This document shows positions 1-11,737 of a stretch of 64,000 nt of DNA, piece after piece. The stretch comes from Lethocerus indicus (Eukaryota > Arthropoda > Insecta > Hemiptera > Belostomatidae), in contig JACDQD010000006.1 of NCBI GenBank assembly GCA_019843655.1, positions 1,612,001 to 1,676,000 on the forward strand, written 5' to 3'. The notes beneath the pieces were generated by a model. The model was not told where the DNA came from, made no database searches, and saw nothing but the letters and a program-made list of their open reading frames with translations. A program made the translations under genes and the position numbers. Each line of letters begins with the position of its first letter. Position 1 is the stretch's first letter.

Positions 1-607
1 TCCTTAGCGTTTCATGGAAAAATTCTCCCTCTATTCCTTTTTTTTCTGAACTTTCACCTAAGGCCGCCCGTTAATCCTGACTTGTCAAATGACCTGACGT
101 TTAAGAAACATTATTCCTTCCTGGGGGGGGGGGGTGACGGGGGGGGGGCCTCAGCTTAGTGTTGTACGTGGGCGTGTAATTTAACCCCCGTGTGTGTGTC
201 TACGGGACGGAATGAAATATAGGTGCAAATACCTCCCTGGGTATATGGAGGGGAGGTGGTCGGTGGACTAAAGTGGAGGACGATTAACGGGGCCGAAGGT
301 GGAAGAATGTCCACCGTCCACGGAAGGAGTCGGAACATGTCCTGACACCGGCCCCGGGGATTATGATTCTGTCGGGTCAGGGTTGAGCTCTAACCCAGGG
401 GGTGGGTGGGAAGGTCACACTTTCCCAAACAAAACTCCCACCCCTCGCCAACCCCCCGTGGAAAAGTATTCGGGAATACCTGGAAAACAGTAACGAATTA
501 GAGTCAGAATGATGTATCGAGATTCGGGTACGGCCACCCCGCTGAACGCCATTCACAGGACCAGTGGAAATCGCTTAAGGAAATTGTTCATTCGTTTATT
601 TTTCACA
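1..607. other. no gene seen; G-rich start
   Basis: Two G runs (about 122-134 and 140-148) and short, overlapping frames of no recognisable content. Confidence 0.5.
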
Positions 608-930
608 CCCGTTTTGCGGCCTGCCAGGGTTGGAATGTCGTAGGATTCCGTGTGTTTCAGTCTCCTCTCGCCGGTTCGGTCTTTTGCCGGAGACAGGTTT
701 CGGCCGCTCGCCATCTTCAGTAGTGGTGTCAGTCACTGTCGGCACGGGCGTACTCACTGCGATACTGTCACTGTCGCTTGTACCGAGTGAGGATGCCCCA
801 GAAGAAAAACGTCCAAAGTGCCGACAGTGACTGGCACCGCTACTGAAGATGGCGAGCGGCCGAAACCGGTCTCCAGCAAAAGACCAAATCTACGGTATTC
901 CACAACCCCTCGCAGACCAGAAAACAGGTT
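608..930. mobile_element. foldback repeat with two hammerhead-like motifs (copy 1)
   Basis: Outer arms read GGCCTGCCAGGGTTGGAAT on the left and ATTCCACAACCCCTCGCAGA on the right. Inside are inverted CTCTCGCCGGTTCGGTCTTT blocks, then hammerhead-like motifs in reverse (686-724) and forward (839-877) orientation, then an inner GTCACTGTCGGCAC / GTGCCGACAGTGAC inverted pair. It is the same family as the copies listed below. Confidence 0.75.
839..877 (+). ncRNA. hammerhead-ribozyme-like motif
   Basis: GCTA, CTGAAGA, T, GGC-loop-GCC, GAAA, CCGGTC. The 3' arm of helix I is altered (TCCAGC), so cleavage activity is doubtful. Confidence 0.5.
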
Positions 931-934
931 CTCG

Positions 935-985
935 CTTGGCTGTTTCCACTGAATTTCCAGGACAGCGTGTCCTCCACTTCTGGCG
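935..985. repeat. short repeat flanking foldback copies 1 and 4
   Basis: The stretch with ACTGAATTTCC, GGACAGCGTGTCCT recurs at about 10066-10112, each time just outside a foldback element. It may be an outer part of that element or an older host repeat. Confidence 0.6.
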
Positions 986-1264
986 GTCTTTTGCCAGACC
1001 AGCGAGATGAGACGGAAACACGCGAAATCTGCGAAATAAAATACAATTTCTGACTTTTTATAGCGCGTTAAGTTTTAAGGTTTTTTTCGGCTGTATCCGA
1101 GAGAAACATTCGTCGGAGGAACAAAATTTACTATTTATTTATCGCTCCAATTGCTCGGCAGACGCGTCGCTGCTGCCGGTTTCGGAATCGGAAAAAGATT
1201 CTTACCGTCGTCAGTAGAATAACGAAAAATTGTTGTGCTCCATCGCTTATTCGGTCTCAAGTCT

Positions 1265-1301
1265 TATACCGGTTTCTGCTCCCTGCCATCCTCAGTAGTA
1301 T
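1265..1301 (-). repeat. hammerhead-like relic
   Basis: Minus strand has TACTGAGGATGGC, then GAAACCGGTAT. CTGAGGA keeps the core with G at N7. The C17 position is changed. Confidence 0.4.
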
Positions 1302-1659
1302 ACCGACGGTAATACGGCCCTGTCACTTCTCTGTCGCTGCACTGGGGACTGGAGTACGGCCGAAAACATTACATTATATATTGTCGATATTAAATAGTAA
1401 AATATTGTATTGTTTATCTGTTTTAGCACGATAAGTCGGTAGCGGGGCGGTGACAGTTCTGAAAGGTTGAAACCGAAAAACGGGTCTAGAATAAGACGAA
1501 ATAGACGAGTGGTGATATCAAGGATAGGATGATTATAACTATTTTATTTATTTATTTATGTATATATATACATATATATTGTGAATTCGTCGGTGCAAAG
1601 TGAGCATAGTAACGGGAGGGGCAAAAATCGTTATTTATACGGCGTCAGGTCAGCCAACA

Positions 1660-2000
1660 GAGCGGCGCTAATTTTCCCCCCGAGCGCCTCCCTCTCTCCC
1701 TCTCTACCGCTCGCCCCTATACGAAATATCCTCCCCCCGGGGATCGGGGAAACTGGAAAAAACTGGAGAAAAAAAAATTTTCCCCGACTCTGAACTCGGC
1801 CCAACCGAAACGACGCTTGTTGGGCGGGGGGAAAAATATCCCCGCCGGTGGTCGTGGGCGGGGCCCCCTCGCTCGGGCCCTTCTGATTGGTCGATGGCCC
1901 GGCCATGGCCGGCCTCCCATTGGCCGGCGTGGGGCGGGGTGGGCGTGGCCACCGATCGGAGGCCACGCCCACTTCCCCTTTTCCCCCCCAACAGAGAAAC
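1660..2000. promoter_or_regulatory. GC-rich promoter-like patch with inverted CCAAT and GGGCGTGG boxes
   Basis: A strongly GC- and CpG-rich stretch in an AT-leaning setting. It holds ATTGG (inverted CCAAT) at about 1886 and 1918 and several GGGCGTGG / CCACGCCC boxes of Sp/KLF type at 1930-1975. Long overlapping open frames on both strands are a product of base composition. No TATA box was recognised. It may serve a 5' non-coding exon such as the next feature; this is inference. Confidence 0.35.
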
Positions 2001-2129
2001 TCTCCGGCTCTGCTACCCGACCACAGTCGGATTACCCGTACTATATCAGTATCACACCCTGAAAACTGGACTAGTTTCATGAGATTTCGTCTGTTTTTCT
2101 TTAAACAATTCAGAAAAAAAGTTGTGTCA

Positions 2130-2240
2130 TTTCAACTGGGTACATTTTGAAAATTGAGTGGGTAGAAGAGTTCGAGCGGAGACGAACGCCCGAGACGTTA
2201 GGACAACTGACGCCAACATAACTCTGCACCTGCCTTTCAG
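2130..2240 (+). other. candidate 5' non-coding exon end with splice donor
   Basis: Downstream of the GC-rich patch the sequence ends GCCTTTCAG followed by GTAATTTTT, a good donor. If transcribed from the patch it would be a non-coding first exon. sim lacks its 5' UTR exons, but a link across 40 kb is speculation. Confidence 0.2.
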
Positions 2241-2306
2241 GTAATTTTTTTATTACTACAGTAATTTCTTATTATAGCGGTGTCCTTGGAATAATTATTT
2301 GATTAA

Positions 2307-2737
2307 CACGTTGAGTGCCACGCGTCAGTCACCCGTGACTGACAGTGGAAAATACGATATAAAACTAAAAAATTCATATAGACAATTTCGACAATTTCAT
2401 CGAATAATGTATCCGGCCGCAAATACTCCGTAGCGACGTTCTGCCACCACATCCGACCTTAGATTTAAATCTTCGATTATACAATTTTTGGCTTCCTCTT
2501 CTTCCTCCGATGAAGAAAAAATCTGGTCGCTCTACGCCGCCTTCTAGCCAAAAGTAACTAACGCTAATATCACTTTCGGACTGACATTTCGAAGGCTGAG
2601 GAGGATACGATTTTCGTCCGCTCTGGGCCAAGAACCGCCATCGTAGAGTTCGTTCACTCGAATATAAACGCGAAACATTTCGAAAATTGGCCCGCATTAC
2701 GCCGGCGAAATTACAAAATCGCCTGGCACTCAACGTC
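2307..2737. mobile_element. piggyBac-like non-autonomous element flanked by TTAA
   Basis: TTAA at 2303-2306 and 2738-2741. TIRs CACGTTGAGTGCCACGC and, inverted, GACGTTGAGTGCCAGGC. TTAA target duplication is diagnostic for piggyBac. The interior has a Ser/Asp/Glu-rich coding trace (TCTTCCTCCGATGAAGAAAA) like the acidic N terminus of piggyBac transposases, but no catalytic domain. Confidence 0.72.
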
Positions 2738-2741
2738 TTAA

Positions 2742-4317
2742 ACTTACGGGAGAAAAATTCTGGGAGTTCGGACAAAAATTCGGTCCCATCCTATTTACTA
2801 TGCTCTACCGTTTTTTTATCCACAATATTCTAAAAATTGATACAAAATTTGCTCCGATTGTGGGGTAGTTAGCGGGGCCGGCGATGGCAGATTCGACGCT
2901 TGAATTACACAGTATATTGAATTTAAAATTACATAAGTATTTACAGGAAAATTCCGAATTGATAAACACTTAAAACCGACGTAGTAACAACAGAGAAGTT
3001 ACGGCTGATATTAACTGGTTGTAACACTAAAAACGACGCACTCACAAGCCGTCAACAACACCCTGAAATCCACTAAAAATGTATATAACTTAGTGTTATA
3101 ATTATTATGTGAAACAGATCGGAGTGAATACAAACAGAAATCCTCGCGACTAAAATCATAATCTGAGAATTTTTATCAGTCTGGAAGTCACACAACAAGT
3201 AGTGACAATGTTACAGACGTTTGCAGGAATAAGTCAAAATAAATGTATAAATATGTCCTCTGTTTCTTGGAAGAGTTAAAAAATGTGATACTGCCTTCTT
3301 CTATCGAAATCCGCGGCCTAAATGTGTATCATAAAAACGGTACATTTTCTGCTATGTACAGATATAATATAACACTCAACAATAGCGTTGTGTATTTCAC
3401 AACAAAACCGAAAAAATGAGGTAACTTTTGTGACTATTATAAAAAATAATAACTGGTATCCAATGGAGGGAATTACAGACAGTTTAAGAGACTAATTTTA
3501 TGGACTACGCAGGTTTTTTAAAACCTGTCTTTTAGAGCCAGAATTATTACACTTTCAGAACTGTATTGAATGTACACACATGAAATAAATAGTGCGTACA
3601 TGTAAGTACAGTTTGAATTGCGTTTGTAAATCTTTGGCCAGCGAATTCAGTTTGTACACAGAATGAGGAGTTTTACTGCAGATTAAGCAGGACAACCTGT
3701 CCTGAACTTATACTCCCCTGTATTTTCTATACAGATATAGAAATAACTGCGAGATTATCTCAATGAAAATAGAAACTTCAACGGGCTAAATACAGATCCA
3801 CTTTCGCGTATTCGCCGCGATCGGGTACAGGTTTCGATGAGGCCGCAAAACCCTTGACGATCGGAAAAAGTCTCGAATCGTAAATATTCGCGTAAAATAT
3901 TTACGATTGATTCGCGGATCGATTAGCGCTCGGCGTTGTACAGTATTTTAAGTGCCGATAAAAACGGTGGAATAGTAAGAGATTTCATCGGGGGACGTTG
4001 AATTTTTACGGAGTTCCAAAGTCAAAGGCCGACGAGTCTCCACTTGGCTTCATTTTAAAAGCCGTTCAAGAGTTTTTAAGACGATCGGATTCAATTGTCA
4101 ATAATCTAGTTTAGTGGCGATTGAATGGGCGATTAGACGGGCAGAAAAGCCCGAATGTTTCTACAACACGAATATATTCATTTAGTTATTTATTGGAGGA
4201 ATCCTCTCAGTTATACCTAAATATAGAGAGGGAATATCGGAAATGTTCTTCTCAGGTATTTTAAGTCCGTACTTCTCCCTTCCGCTTCCGGTTCTTCGTA
4301 CTTTCCCCAAATGTATT
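2742..4317. other. no gene seen
   Basis: AT-rich sequence without a frame above 60 codons and without a repeat I could pair elsewhere in the window. Confidence 0.5.
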
Positions 4318-4506
4318 ATTAGCTGTACCCAAAAGTAATCGACAATTTGATAAGATGTATTTTGGTCTTCACAAGAGGGGCTAATCGAAAAATTTGCCCG
4401 GCATAATCGGCGAATATATAGTAGATTAATAATTAAAAATTATGTTTTTTAGCGAAATAAAATGAATTCCAATGTCAAAATGTCGATTACTCTAGGGTAC
4501 CCTAAT
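4318..4506. mobile_element. mariner-type MITE, AAAAGTAATCGACA family
   Basis: Ends TTAGCTGTACCCAAAAGTAA and CGATTACTCTAGGGTACCCT. TA-flanked; the interior shares GATAAGATGTATTTTGGTCT. Confidence 0.75.
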
Positions 4507-4648
4507 ATATCTTACACCTACTGAACAAATAAGTTTAGCGTTAAAGGGATTTCGGTGGACCGAACTTTCTTTCGGATCTGCAGAGGAGATGTAAACAGTA
4601 AACTATGAAAATTTACGCGTCTTGTTAAATCTGTACATATTATTAATA

Positions 4649-4872
4649 TTGGGTTGGCGACTAAACAATTGCGGATTCTTCTCATCTTCGGGTGTGTGCA
4701 CCAGGTGCATTTTTTTTTTTTTTTGGTACGCACGACGAATAGTCGGCGTGTAATAGATATTTCAGAATAGTATTAAATATGTTTGAAGATGCGTAAACAC
4801 GCGTAAATATACAAATAACGCCGTCTTCGTCCCGGCGACGAGACCCGCAATGACTTAGTTGCCGACCCGATA
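4649..4872. mobile_element. mariner-type MITE, GGCAACTAAGT family (short class)
   Basis: Ends GGGTTGGCGACTAAACAATT and GACTTAGTTGCCGACCC, flanked by TA. The interior carries the GGTACGCACGACGAATAG and GTTTGAAGATGCGTAAAC segments shared by this class. Confidence 0.8.
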
Positions 4873-6427
4873 AACGTGCTGTACTAAACTATCTTAGTTT
4901 ATATACAGGATATCGTTTAAAATATACCGATCCTCTAGGTCCAGTCTATATTTATATACACGTTCATTTGATATATACAACGCCCTCATGGCAATAGGAA
5001 AAGTTACAAACACAGTAACACTGGGACACCGCAAGCCCCCCCCCCGTCGCAACAATGTTACTACTAAAGTGGCAGTCGTAACATAGGAATACTACCGAGT
5101 ATTACTGTCGCCGCGTTCCGAATTTTACCGATTTTTATTTCCAATTGAAGCCGCGCGCCGAATATTAAATTCCGTCGATAACGTAAAGGTGATAAGAGCG
5201 TGGCCGTAAGAAATGCTGTGTACACTTTTAATCCATCCGGTTGAATCCGTTTTCAAGTACTGCTGACGAGGGCGATATACAGAAATCTGGATCTTTTAAG
5301 ACCGTGTTGTTACCGTTACGGTAGTTGAGGAAGGTGGACCTTTGGGGGCCGAGTGTTAATGACGCCGGCGGACTATTGGCCACGTACCGTGAATTGATTA
5401 TCATACTGTTTTCCTCACCGTCTCATAAACAACCTGCACTCGGGCTTAGGGCTTACACTGCCAGCTGTGTAATATTAATATTGGGGGGGGAAACGCGTAA
5501 AAACTTTATTCCGCCAACCAAGAACTAACTAAGGGCCGGCAACTAAGTCATTGCGGGGGCTTCGTCGCTGGGACGGAGACGGCGTTAATTCGTATTTTAC
5601 GCCAGTTTACATCTTCGAACCTATATTCTGAAATGTTTATTACGTGCCCCAACTATTCGTCGTGCGTACCGGAAAAATGCACGACGTAAGGGTGCACACG
5701 CAATTATTTAGTTGCCAACCCGATAGAAGACGATATAGACGGCGGTGACACAGCATTCATACTGTGTTTACAGACCGTATACGTATTTTTCAACGCATAA
5801 TACGTTGTCGGCGGAGACGCGCTGTACATTTCTCCCGGCGTTACGCACATCGGTCGGGTAATTGAACGGCTGTACAATCGGCGATGTTATTGAATCGGTG
5901 TCCGATTTCATTATCGCCACTGCCGTCCGAGGCGGCGTTAATTTTGTTTTTCCCAATCTGAATCATAATATTTGAGCGGGGACGAAGGCCGTTCGGACGG
6001 CTGGACGGCCGGCGCTCTGTTTGGCCGCCGGTCGGGACAGAAGTGATGAGCCAGCAGGCGTTTGAAAGCCGGCAGTTTTGAAAACAACGTGTTTTGAAAA
6101 CGAAAATTTTATTAGAAGGCGACACAGAGAGTGTCAGTGTCACCCGGGTGTGCTCGTGGCCCGCCAGCCGCCTCCGGTCTCCGCTCGGGAGAATTTCTCT
6201 TCGACACGATGGATAGACAACTGTTGACGATGGAAGCGATACAGGTCTGAAAAATATCACTTAATTTCTCCGATTTCTAGAGCTATAAACCAAAAAAAAC
6301 AGCGTCCGCCGGAAAAAATGCCCCTCCCCCCACTGGGTTAGGGCGAAAACGTGCATTAGGGTAATGCATCCATTATTCACGTTTCTATTTATCGTAGGTT
6401 CGTGATGTTTCCGTCTTCTCTCTCGCT
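4873..6427. other. no gene seen apart from the MITE at 5531
   Basis: Short C run near 5035 and G run near 5485. Frames at 5768-6260 are compositional. Confidence 0.45.
5531..5722. mobile_element. mariner-type MITE, GGCAACTAAGT family (short class)
   Basis: Left GGCCGGCAACTAAGTCATTG, right AATTATTTAGTTGCCAACCC; the interior is in the opposite orientation to the 4649 copy. Confidence 0.78.
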
Positions 6428-6760
6428 GCGTTTTGGTCTTTTGCCAGACCGGTTTCATCTTCAGTAGCGGCGTCAGTCACTATTGGCACTTTGGAGGTTT
6501 TTCGGCCATCAGCACTGCACTGTCACTTGTACTGCTGCTGTCAATGCCCAGAAAATGTAGACAGTACAAGTGGCACAGTGACAGTGCGGTGATGATGCCC
6601 GAAAAACATCATCGAAAGTGCCGACAGTGACCGACGCCGCTACTGAAGGTGGCGGACGGCCGAAAAACCGGTCTAGCAAAAGGCCGAACCGCAGCGAGAG
6701 AGGAGACACTAACACCACGAACCTGCGGTATTCCAACCCCTCGTAGACCACAAAACAGTT
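6428..6760. mobile_element. foldback hammerhead repeat (copy 2)
   Basis: The left motif lacks stem II (ACCGGTTTCATCTTCAGTAG). The right motif at about 6640-6676 has CTGAAGG and GAAAAACCGGTCTAGC. The centre is a long inverted repeat built from CACTGTCACTTGTAC and its complement. The right end is TATTCCAACCCCTCGTAGAC. Confidence 0.75.
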
Positions 6761-7065
6761 TATATTAAACTAGTTTCTATTTATAATTGGGAGCATTTAT
6801 GTACATTTGTATTTGTGTAAATCATTAAAACTGGAAGGATTACTTAGCTCACGAGTACCTGGGGCGATCGACTGCGGATGAAGGTACCGTCGCAGGGAAA
6901 CAGAAGTGAAAATGTCTTATACAGAAAACCCAATTTTTTATACCATTCCTTGCAATCTGTGGTATAGGTTTTGGTTAGTGCGCCAAGTAAAAACCGCTTT
7001 TCTACCAGAAATAAAGTTTAAATCAGCCCTTAATACCTACAGCCTTCAATAAAACAATAATTATG

Positions 7066-7290
7066 CAATGCAGTTTGTGGTGTTTCTGTCTCCTCTCGCC
7101 GGCGGTTCGGTCTTTCGCTAGACCGGTTTCGCGGCTGCCCGCCATCTTCAGTAGCGGTGCCGGTCACTGTCGGCACTTTGGATGTTTTTCGGCATCCTCA
7201 CTGCACTGTGTCATTTGTATTGTGAAACGGAGGAGACAGAAACACCACATACCCAGGGGTATTCCAACCCCTCGCAGGCCACAAAACAGG
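7066..7290. mobile_element. foldback hammerhead repeat (copy 3, one motif)
   Basis: It keeps both outer arms (TGTTTCTGTCTCCTCTCGCC; right end TTCCAACCCCTCGCAGGCC), but the inner forward motif is deleted. Confidence 0.72.
7117..7155 (-). ncRNA. hammerhead-ribozyme-like motif
   Basis: On the minus strand: GCTA, CTGAAGA, T, a stem II that can extend to GCGG/CCGC, GAAA, CCGGTC, TAGC. Helix I pairs perfectly (GCTA with TAGC). Confidence 0.6.
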
Positions 7291-8632
7291 TACGCTAAAC
7301 TATTTTGAGAAAGGTTTTTATTATTTAAAATATTAAATCGGGCTCGATCATAATTATTTCCACCGCTTATACAGTCTGATTCGTGCGGTATAACTGCTAG
7401 AATCCCATTGACCGCTCTCTGATCACTGTTGATTAATCCCTCGATTGAGGGATTATTGTGTAATGCCCGCCCCTCGCCACCCTTATCGCTACTGCCTTTG
7501 GCGTGAAGCCGTGATCTCCAATTTTCATTAAACCGATTGATTCTGCCAAATTCAACAAATCCGGGTTCGTTCCGCGGCCACGTTGCGCAACACGGAGCAC
7601 GTCTCGACACGTTTTCGGAGCGAAGAATCGCGTTCAACGAGTGAATTTCGAATCTCCCGGATTCGAGATGTCCACGTCGATTTCAATACGGCTCGTGAAT
7701 TCTGCGTTGGCTTAGATTGATTTCGATGTCGATCATTAGTGAAATGGCGTTAGCGGTCCCAATTTAGGGCTTAAGTCGATTCATTTGAGTTTTTGAGTCG
7801 TCGAAACGTTGAGCGCCACGCGATTTATAAGGAAATCCCCGTCAGGCGTCAGTAAAAATTTTCGAAATTTTTTACCTTCATATTCACTCCTCTACGATGG
7901 TGCTCTCGGTCCGGGGCGGACGAAAATATTTCCTCAGCCTTCAAAATTCGGCGGAAAATTTGATCTTCGCCCTTTATCGTATTTAATTGAATACAATATT
8001 CCCCCGCCTTGTAATACATTCTCCGCCGGTTTGCCAAGAGCCGTCGGGGCGATAACGTCGCAGCGAGGGGATAAGGGGCTCGGGGGATGGGTTCGGGATA
8101 TTGGCTTGATCGTGCCGATCCCACGCGTCCCGTCTGGTTCCAACAATGGCGAGCCAAACTACCCCTTTCCACACACTCCCATCAACCCTCACCTCCTCCA
8201 CGGCCACCCCCCTCCTGCCGCTGCAACAACGGCCGCCGATGCATAATTACTGCCACCCCCGGGTTTTCCTTCACGCCCCCCCATAATTATGACCCAATGG
8301 GAATCGTTAAAATCATTACGCGATGTGCAGTTATCCCGTTATAATATTCTTAAACGGCGTCCAGAATACAATTGAGGAAGTGCACGAACACTGCTGACAT
8401 CGTTATCGTTACACACCTTCCAAGGTTAATCCTAACAATCTGATTTCATTTCGCAATCGTCCGACCTTCTTTTTAAGTTTCCTAGTCTATCTAGTTTCAG
8501 TAGCAATTGCACTTATAACGTTAAAGATATAAGTAACCAAATGGAAGTGTATACGAAAATCTAAATTTCCTTCAATTAAGACAGGATATTTGTTACGGAA
8601 AATTGGTTCAAATCAAATTCAACGTTTATATA
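7291..8632. other. no gene seen; GC-rich around 7.9-8.3 kb
   Basis: Overlapping frames on both strands at 7809-8344 mirror each other and match nothing I recognise. This is typical of GC-rich non-coding DNA. Confidence 0.45.
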
Positions 8633-8870
8633 TTATGTGCACCCAAAAGTAATCGACATTTTGACTTTGGAATTCATTTTATTTTGCCAAAAAAGAAACT
8701 CTAATTATTAATCTACTATATATTCACCAATATTATCAACAACTCTCTGCCACTTTTCCGGCAAATTTTCGATTACCCTCTTGAGGAACTCCTCCAATAT
8801 ACGATTTAAATACCAAATGGTACCGAATTGCATCTTATAGAATTGTTGATTACTTTTGGGTTACACCTAA
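8633..8870. mobile_element. mariner-type MITE, AAAAGTAATCGACA family
   Basis: TTATGTGCACCCAAAAGTAA on the left, TTGATTACTTTTGGGTTACA on the right. The interior has the CTCTCTGCCACTTTTCCGGC segment. Confidence 0.75.
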
Positions 8871-9885
8871 TACATTAACATTGGTTGGTAGACTGCCCCA
8901 TACCGACGTACTGTACCTGTTAAAATTTCGTTATTTTATAAACTGTTATCACGAAGATCCGCAGATAGCGGGTCCAGACTCTTAACAAATACACTCGAAA
9001 TTACAATTCGGGTAAACTTTCAACTCTGCGAATTACCCTCCAATTACTATCTCCGTCGTTTCATCTCCCGCTTATATCGATTCATGGATTGTTGTTGTTT
9101 TTCGCGGGTATTGTTTCGTTTGTTTCCCCCCCCCCCACAAAACAAACCGATCTCTTTTTACACTTAATTGTCCCAGCAACCAGCTGGATAAACACAGGCG
9201 GCCCCATCTAATGGGGCTCTTCTGTAGGTTTTTCTTTTACAAGTACAAAAAATACTTTATTTCCCTCTAAATATAGACAGGAAATCGTACTATGCATGCC
9301 ACCGGTGGGCTTTCTGCGCACGAATTATTAGGACTACAATTTTGGTAGTCCTCTACCGAAATCTTAAATCATCGTGTTGCAGACCGTACAACATTGATTT
9401 CCGGCTAAAACAATGTTGATAAATTGTCCCGTCGGTTGTGAAATCTGTAATTTCGCCTGTAAATGATCCCGAGGCTGCTTATCACGGCCGTCTTATCACC
9501 GGGGGCTTTGCGGTCGGAATGGATTAGCGGCGTATACACTTCCGACACTCTGCTGTAATAACAATAACGGTAACGATAATGATTGGAGGGGTCGGAAGAG
9601 GTGGAGGAGGATGCTATATGTATATATACGTATAAAAGGTATGTGGGACTCGTAATGAGGTAACCCGATAAGGCGCCCCCACCGTAGAAGATCCCGCATA
9701 GTAGCTACCATCGCCCTTCCGGCTTCCTACGCCGTGGACAAAAAGCCCTTTTCAGGGTCTCCTCCTCTCCCCGATCCCTTTTGTCGCACTTACGCCGTTC
9801 GGCGGTTATCTGGAGAACGTCACTATTTCGGTTCCCGTACGATCCGTCGTCCGTGTCTGCTCCCACGCGACGACAACAAAACATT
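8871..9885. other. no gene seen
   Basis: Contains a C run near 9126 and mixed unique sequence. Confidence 0.45.
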
Positions 9886-10032
9886 GTAGATCTCGCCGGT
9901 TTGGTCTTTTGCCAGACAGGTTTCGGCCGTTCGCCATCTCCAGCAGCGCTACTGAACGAGCAAACCGGGGAGAGGAGACGGAAACGCGGAAAAATATACG
10001 GTATTCCAACCCCTCGCAGGCCACAAAACGGG
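9886..10032. mobile_element. foldback hammerhead repeat (copy 4, short and degenerate)
   Basis: It has CTCGCCGGTTTGGTCTTTTG, a reverse motif with CATCTCCAGCAGC in place of the core, and the right arm TATTCCAACCCCTCGCAGGC. The interior is deleted. Confidence 0.65.
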
Positions 10033-10065
10033 TAGACAATTATTGTCCTCCTTATATCATTCGCT

Positions 10066-10112
10066 TCGCCATTTCGACTGAATTTCCGGGACAGCGTGTC
10101 CTGCAGTTCCGG
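10066..10112. repeat. second copy of the GGACAGCGTGTCCT repeat
   Basis: Matches 935-985 closely, in the same orientation relative to the adjacent foldback element. Confidence 0.6.
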
Positions 10113-10907
10113 CACGTATAACTCCGGTCCTCGTCCACTTTCCAGCGTCGACGACCGAGTCCATCAACGTCTTCGGGATTTGCGAGCAACCGGCACGTTG
10201 GGCACGTACGGAAAGGAGTCGAACGCACGAATTATGTCGATGTATCGGCCGCTCGCCACCTACAGTAGCGATAGTCGCTGGAAAATCGTCGTTTAATTTT
10301 TAAAAAATTGCTTATAATTCTATGGGTCTTCTATCCTGATGGCTAATTGGTATAATTTTATTTCAACGGTTTTAATTGTTGGCAGTCCGACCCGAAAATG
10401 GTACACGTTTCTCCCGTTTGAGACCCCCCCCCCTCCCCCGGTTCGACGTTATATTCCAGTTTAAAAAACCGGCCGTTCTCGGAACGCTTGTAACGACGTC
10501 ATTGAAACAAATCTTGTTTATATGCACCAGTCGGCAAAAACCTTTGACTGTTACGATAAATCACGTTCACTCCCGGTATCCCTATCTGGTTAACAATGGT
10601 AGAGAACCCAGTTAACAGAACTCCCCCCCCCCGGGCCCAAGGCCGAAACCGACGCTATTATTATTCGAACTCTTTATTACCAGTCTATAACAGACCGATA
10701 GACCGGACGGACGATTGAACTCTGAGGCGGTTTTTCGGGGGGGGGTGAATCGTTGACAGTGACAAATGAAAAAATAGCGATAACGCCGGTGCTATATCGT
10801 GTAGTGACAGTGATCTAGTGGGGAGGATGCTACACCGGCAGCCCGACTGCGTAAGTAACTTCTCCGTAATTATTACAGACGAAACCGAGTGCTACGAAAC
10901 CGAACTA
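10113..10907. other. no gene seen
   Basis: C and G runs near 10425, 10621 and 10736. One frame at 10376-10615 has no family resemblance. Confidence 0.45.
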
Positions 10908-11249
10908 TTGGGTTGGCAACTAAGTAATTGCGGAATTCGCCAACAAGCTGCGTTGTACATATTTTTAAGTACGTCTTTGCACAGATAAGCCGTAGATGGT
11001 TCAGATACATCATCGACCTCCACTGGACGTCTTTTAAGGCTTCATCACCGTACACGGCGTACAAATTTTTATGAGAGGTATAATGTGAGGCTGTAACTGG
11101 GCTCACTGTAATTTTGATACCGAATGTTTTACAGAAAGGACCGAATAATAACGTATCGAAGAATCTTATCTGTGCAAAGACGTACTTAAAAATATGCACA
11201 ACGCCACTTGTCGTGGTGAATTCCGCAATTACTTAGTTGCCGACCCGAC
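10908..11249 (-). mobile_element. mariner relic, GGCAACTAAGT family (340-bp class with transposase fragment)
   Basis: TIRs GGGTTGGCAACTAAGTAATT and TTACTTAGTTGCCGACCC. The minus strand holds transposase scraps (LYAVYGDEALKD, like the mariner HTH ICAVYGE region). It is internally deleted from the usual 1.3 kb. Confidence 0.78.
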
Positions 11250-11737
11250 ACTTTGATGCCTAATAATTTAGACAGTTTACAACGAAATTCTATGAGATAC
11301 CTTGGATTTATTTGGACGATTACAGTTTTTTGTGGCGCTTCGCCGCGTCGTGCAATTCAAATGAAGAGTTGAGGAGGCGCCATCGTGCCATAGACGATGC
11401 AATAATCCGTCCCCTATTTTGCCCCCTTTTGTCCTCCCCTTTCGCGTCTTGTAATTCTCCCCCGTTCTCTTCTGGTTCTCCTCCTTCCTCCCCTTCCTCT
11501 TCGCTCCGGGGCCCCCTTTATTCTCTTCGTGCTCTCGCCCGCCGCGTACAGATTCGCGGCTACCCGTCCGCGATAAGCCACGTTCCTGGGCCTACCCCTC
11601 CAGCCGCCCCTGTCCTCTTTTCCGCCCCTTTCTTCCTCTTTCTCTTTTGCTCTCCTCGTTCTCTTCATTAGCAGTGCCGGCTGTGGCGGAGGACAAGCGC
11701 ACAAGCCGCTGTCAGGGGGCGCTAATATGGCCGCTAT
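11250..11737. other. pyrimidine-rich stretch, no gene seen
   Basis: 11411-11670 is strongly C/T-biased on + and gives long low-complexity frames on both strands. Confidence 0.45.

Larger units (their letters stand above)
931..1659. other. no gene seen
   Basis: Apart from the 935-985 repeat and the 1265-1301 hammerhead-like relic, this is AT-leaning sequence ending in TATTTA/TATATA runs near 1548-1582. Confidence 0.5.

Noticed and set aside
1631..2080. 149-codon minus-strand frame in the GC-rich patch
   Set aside because: Overlapping frames on both strands with Pro/Gly/Arg bias; no domain and no codon pattern.
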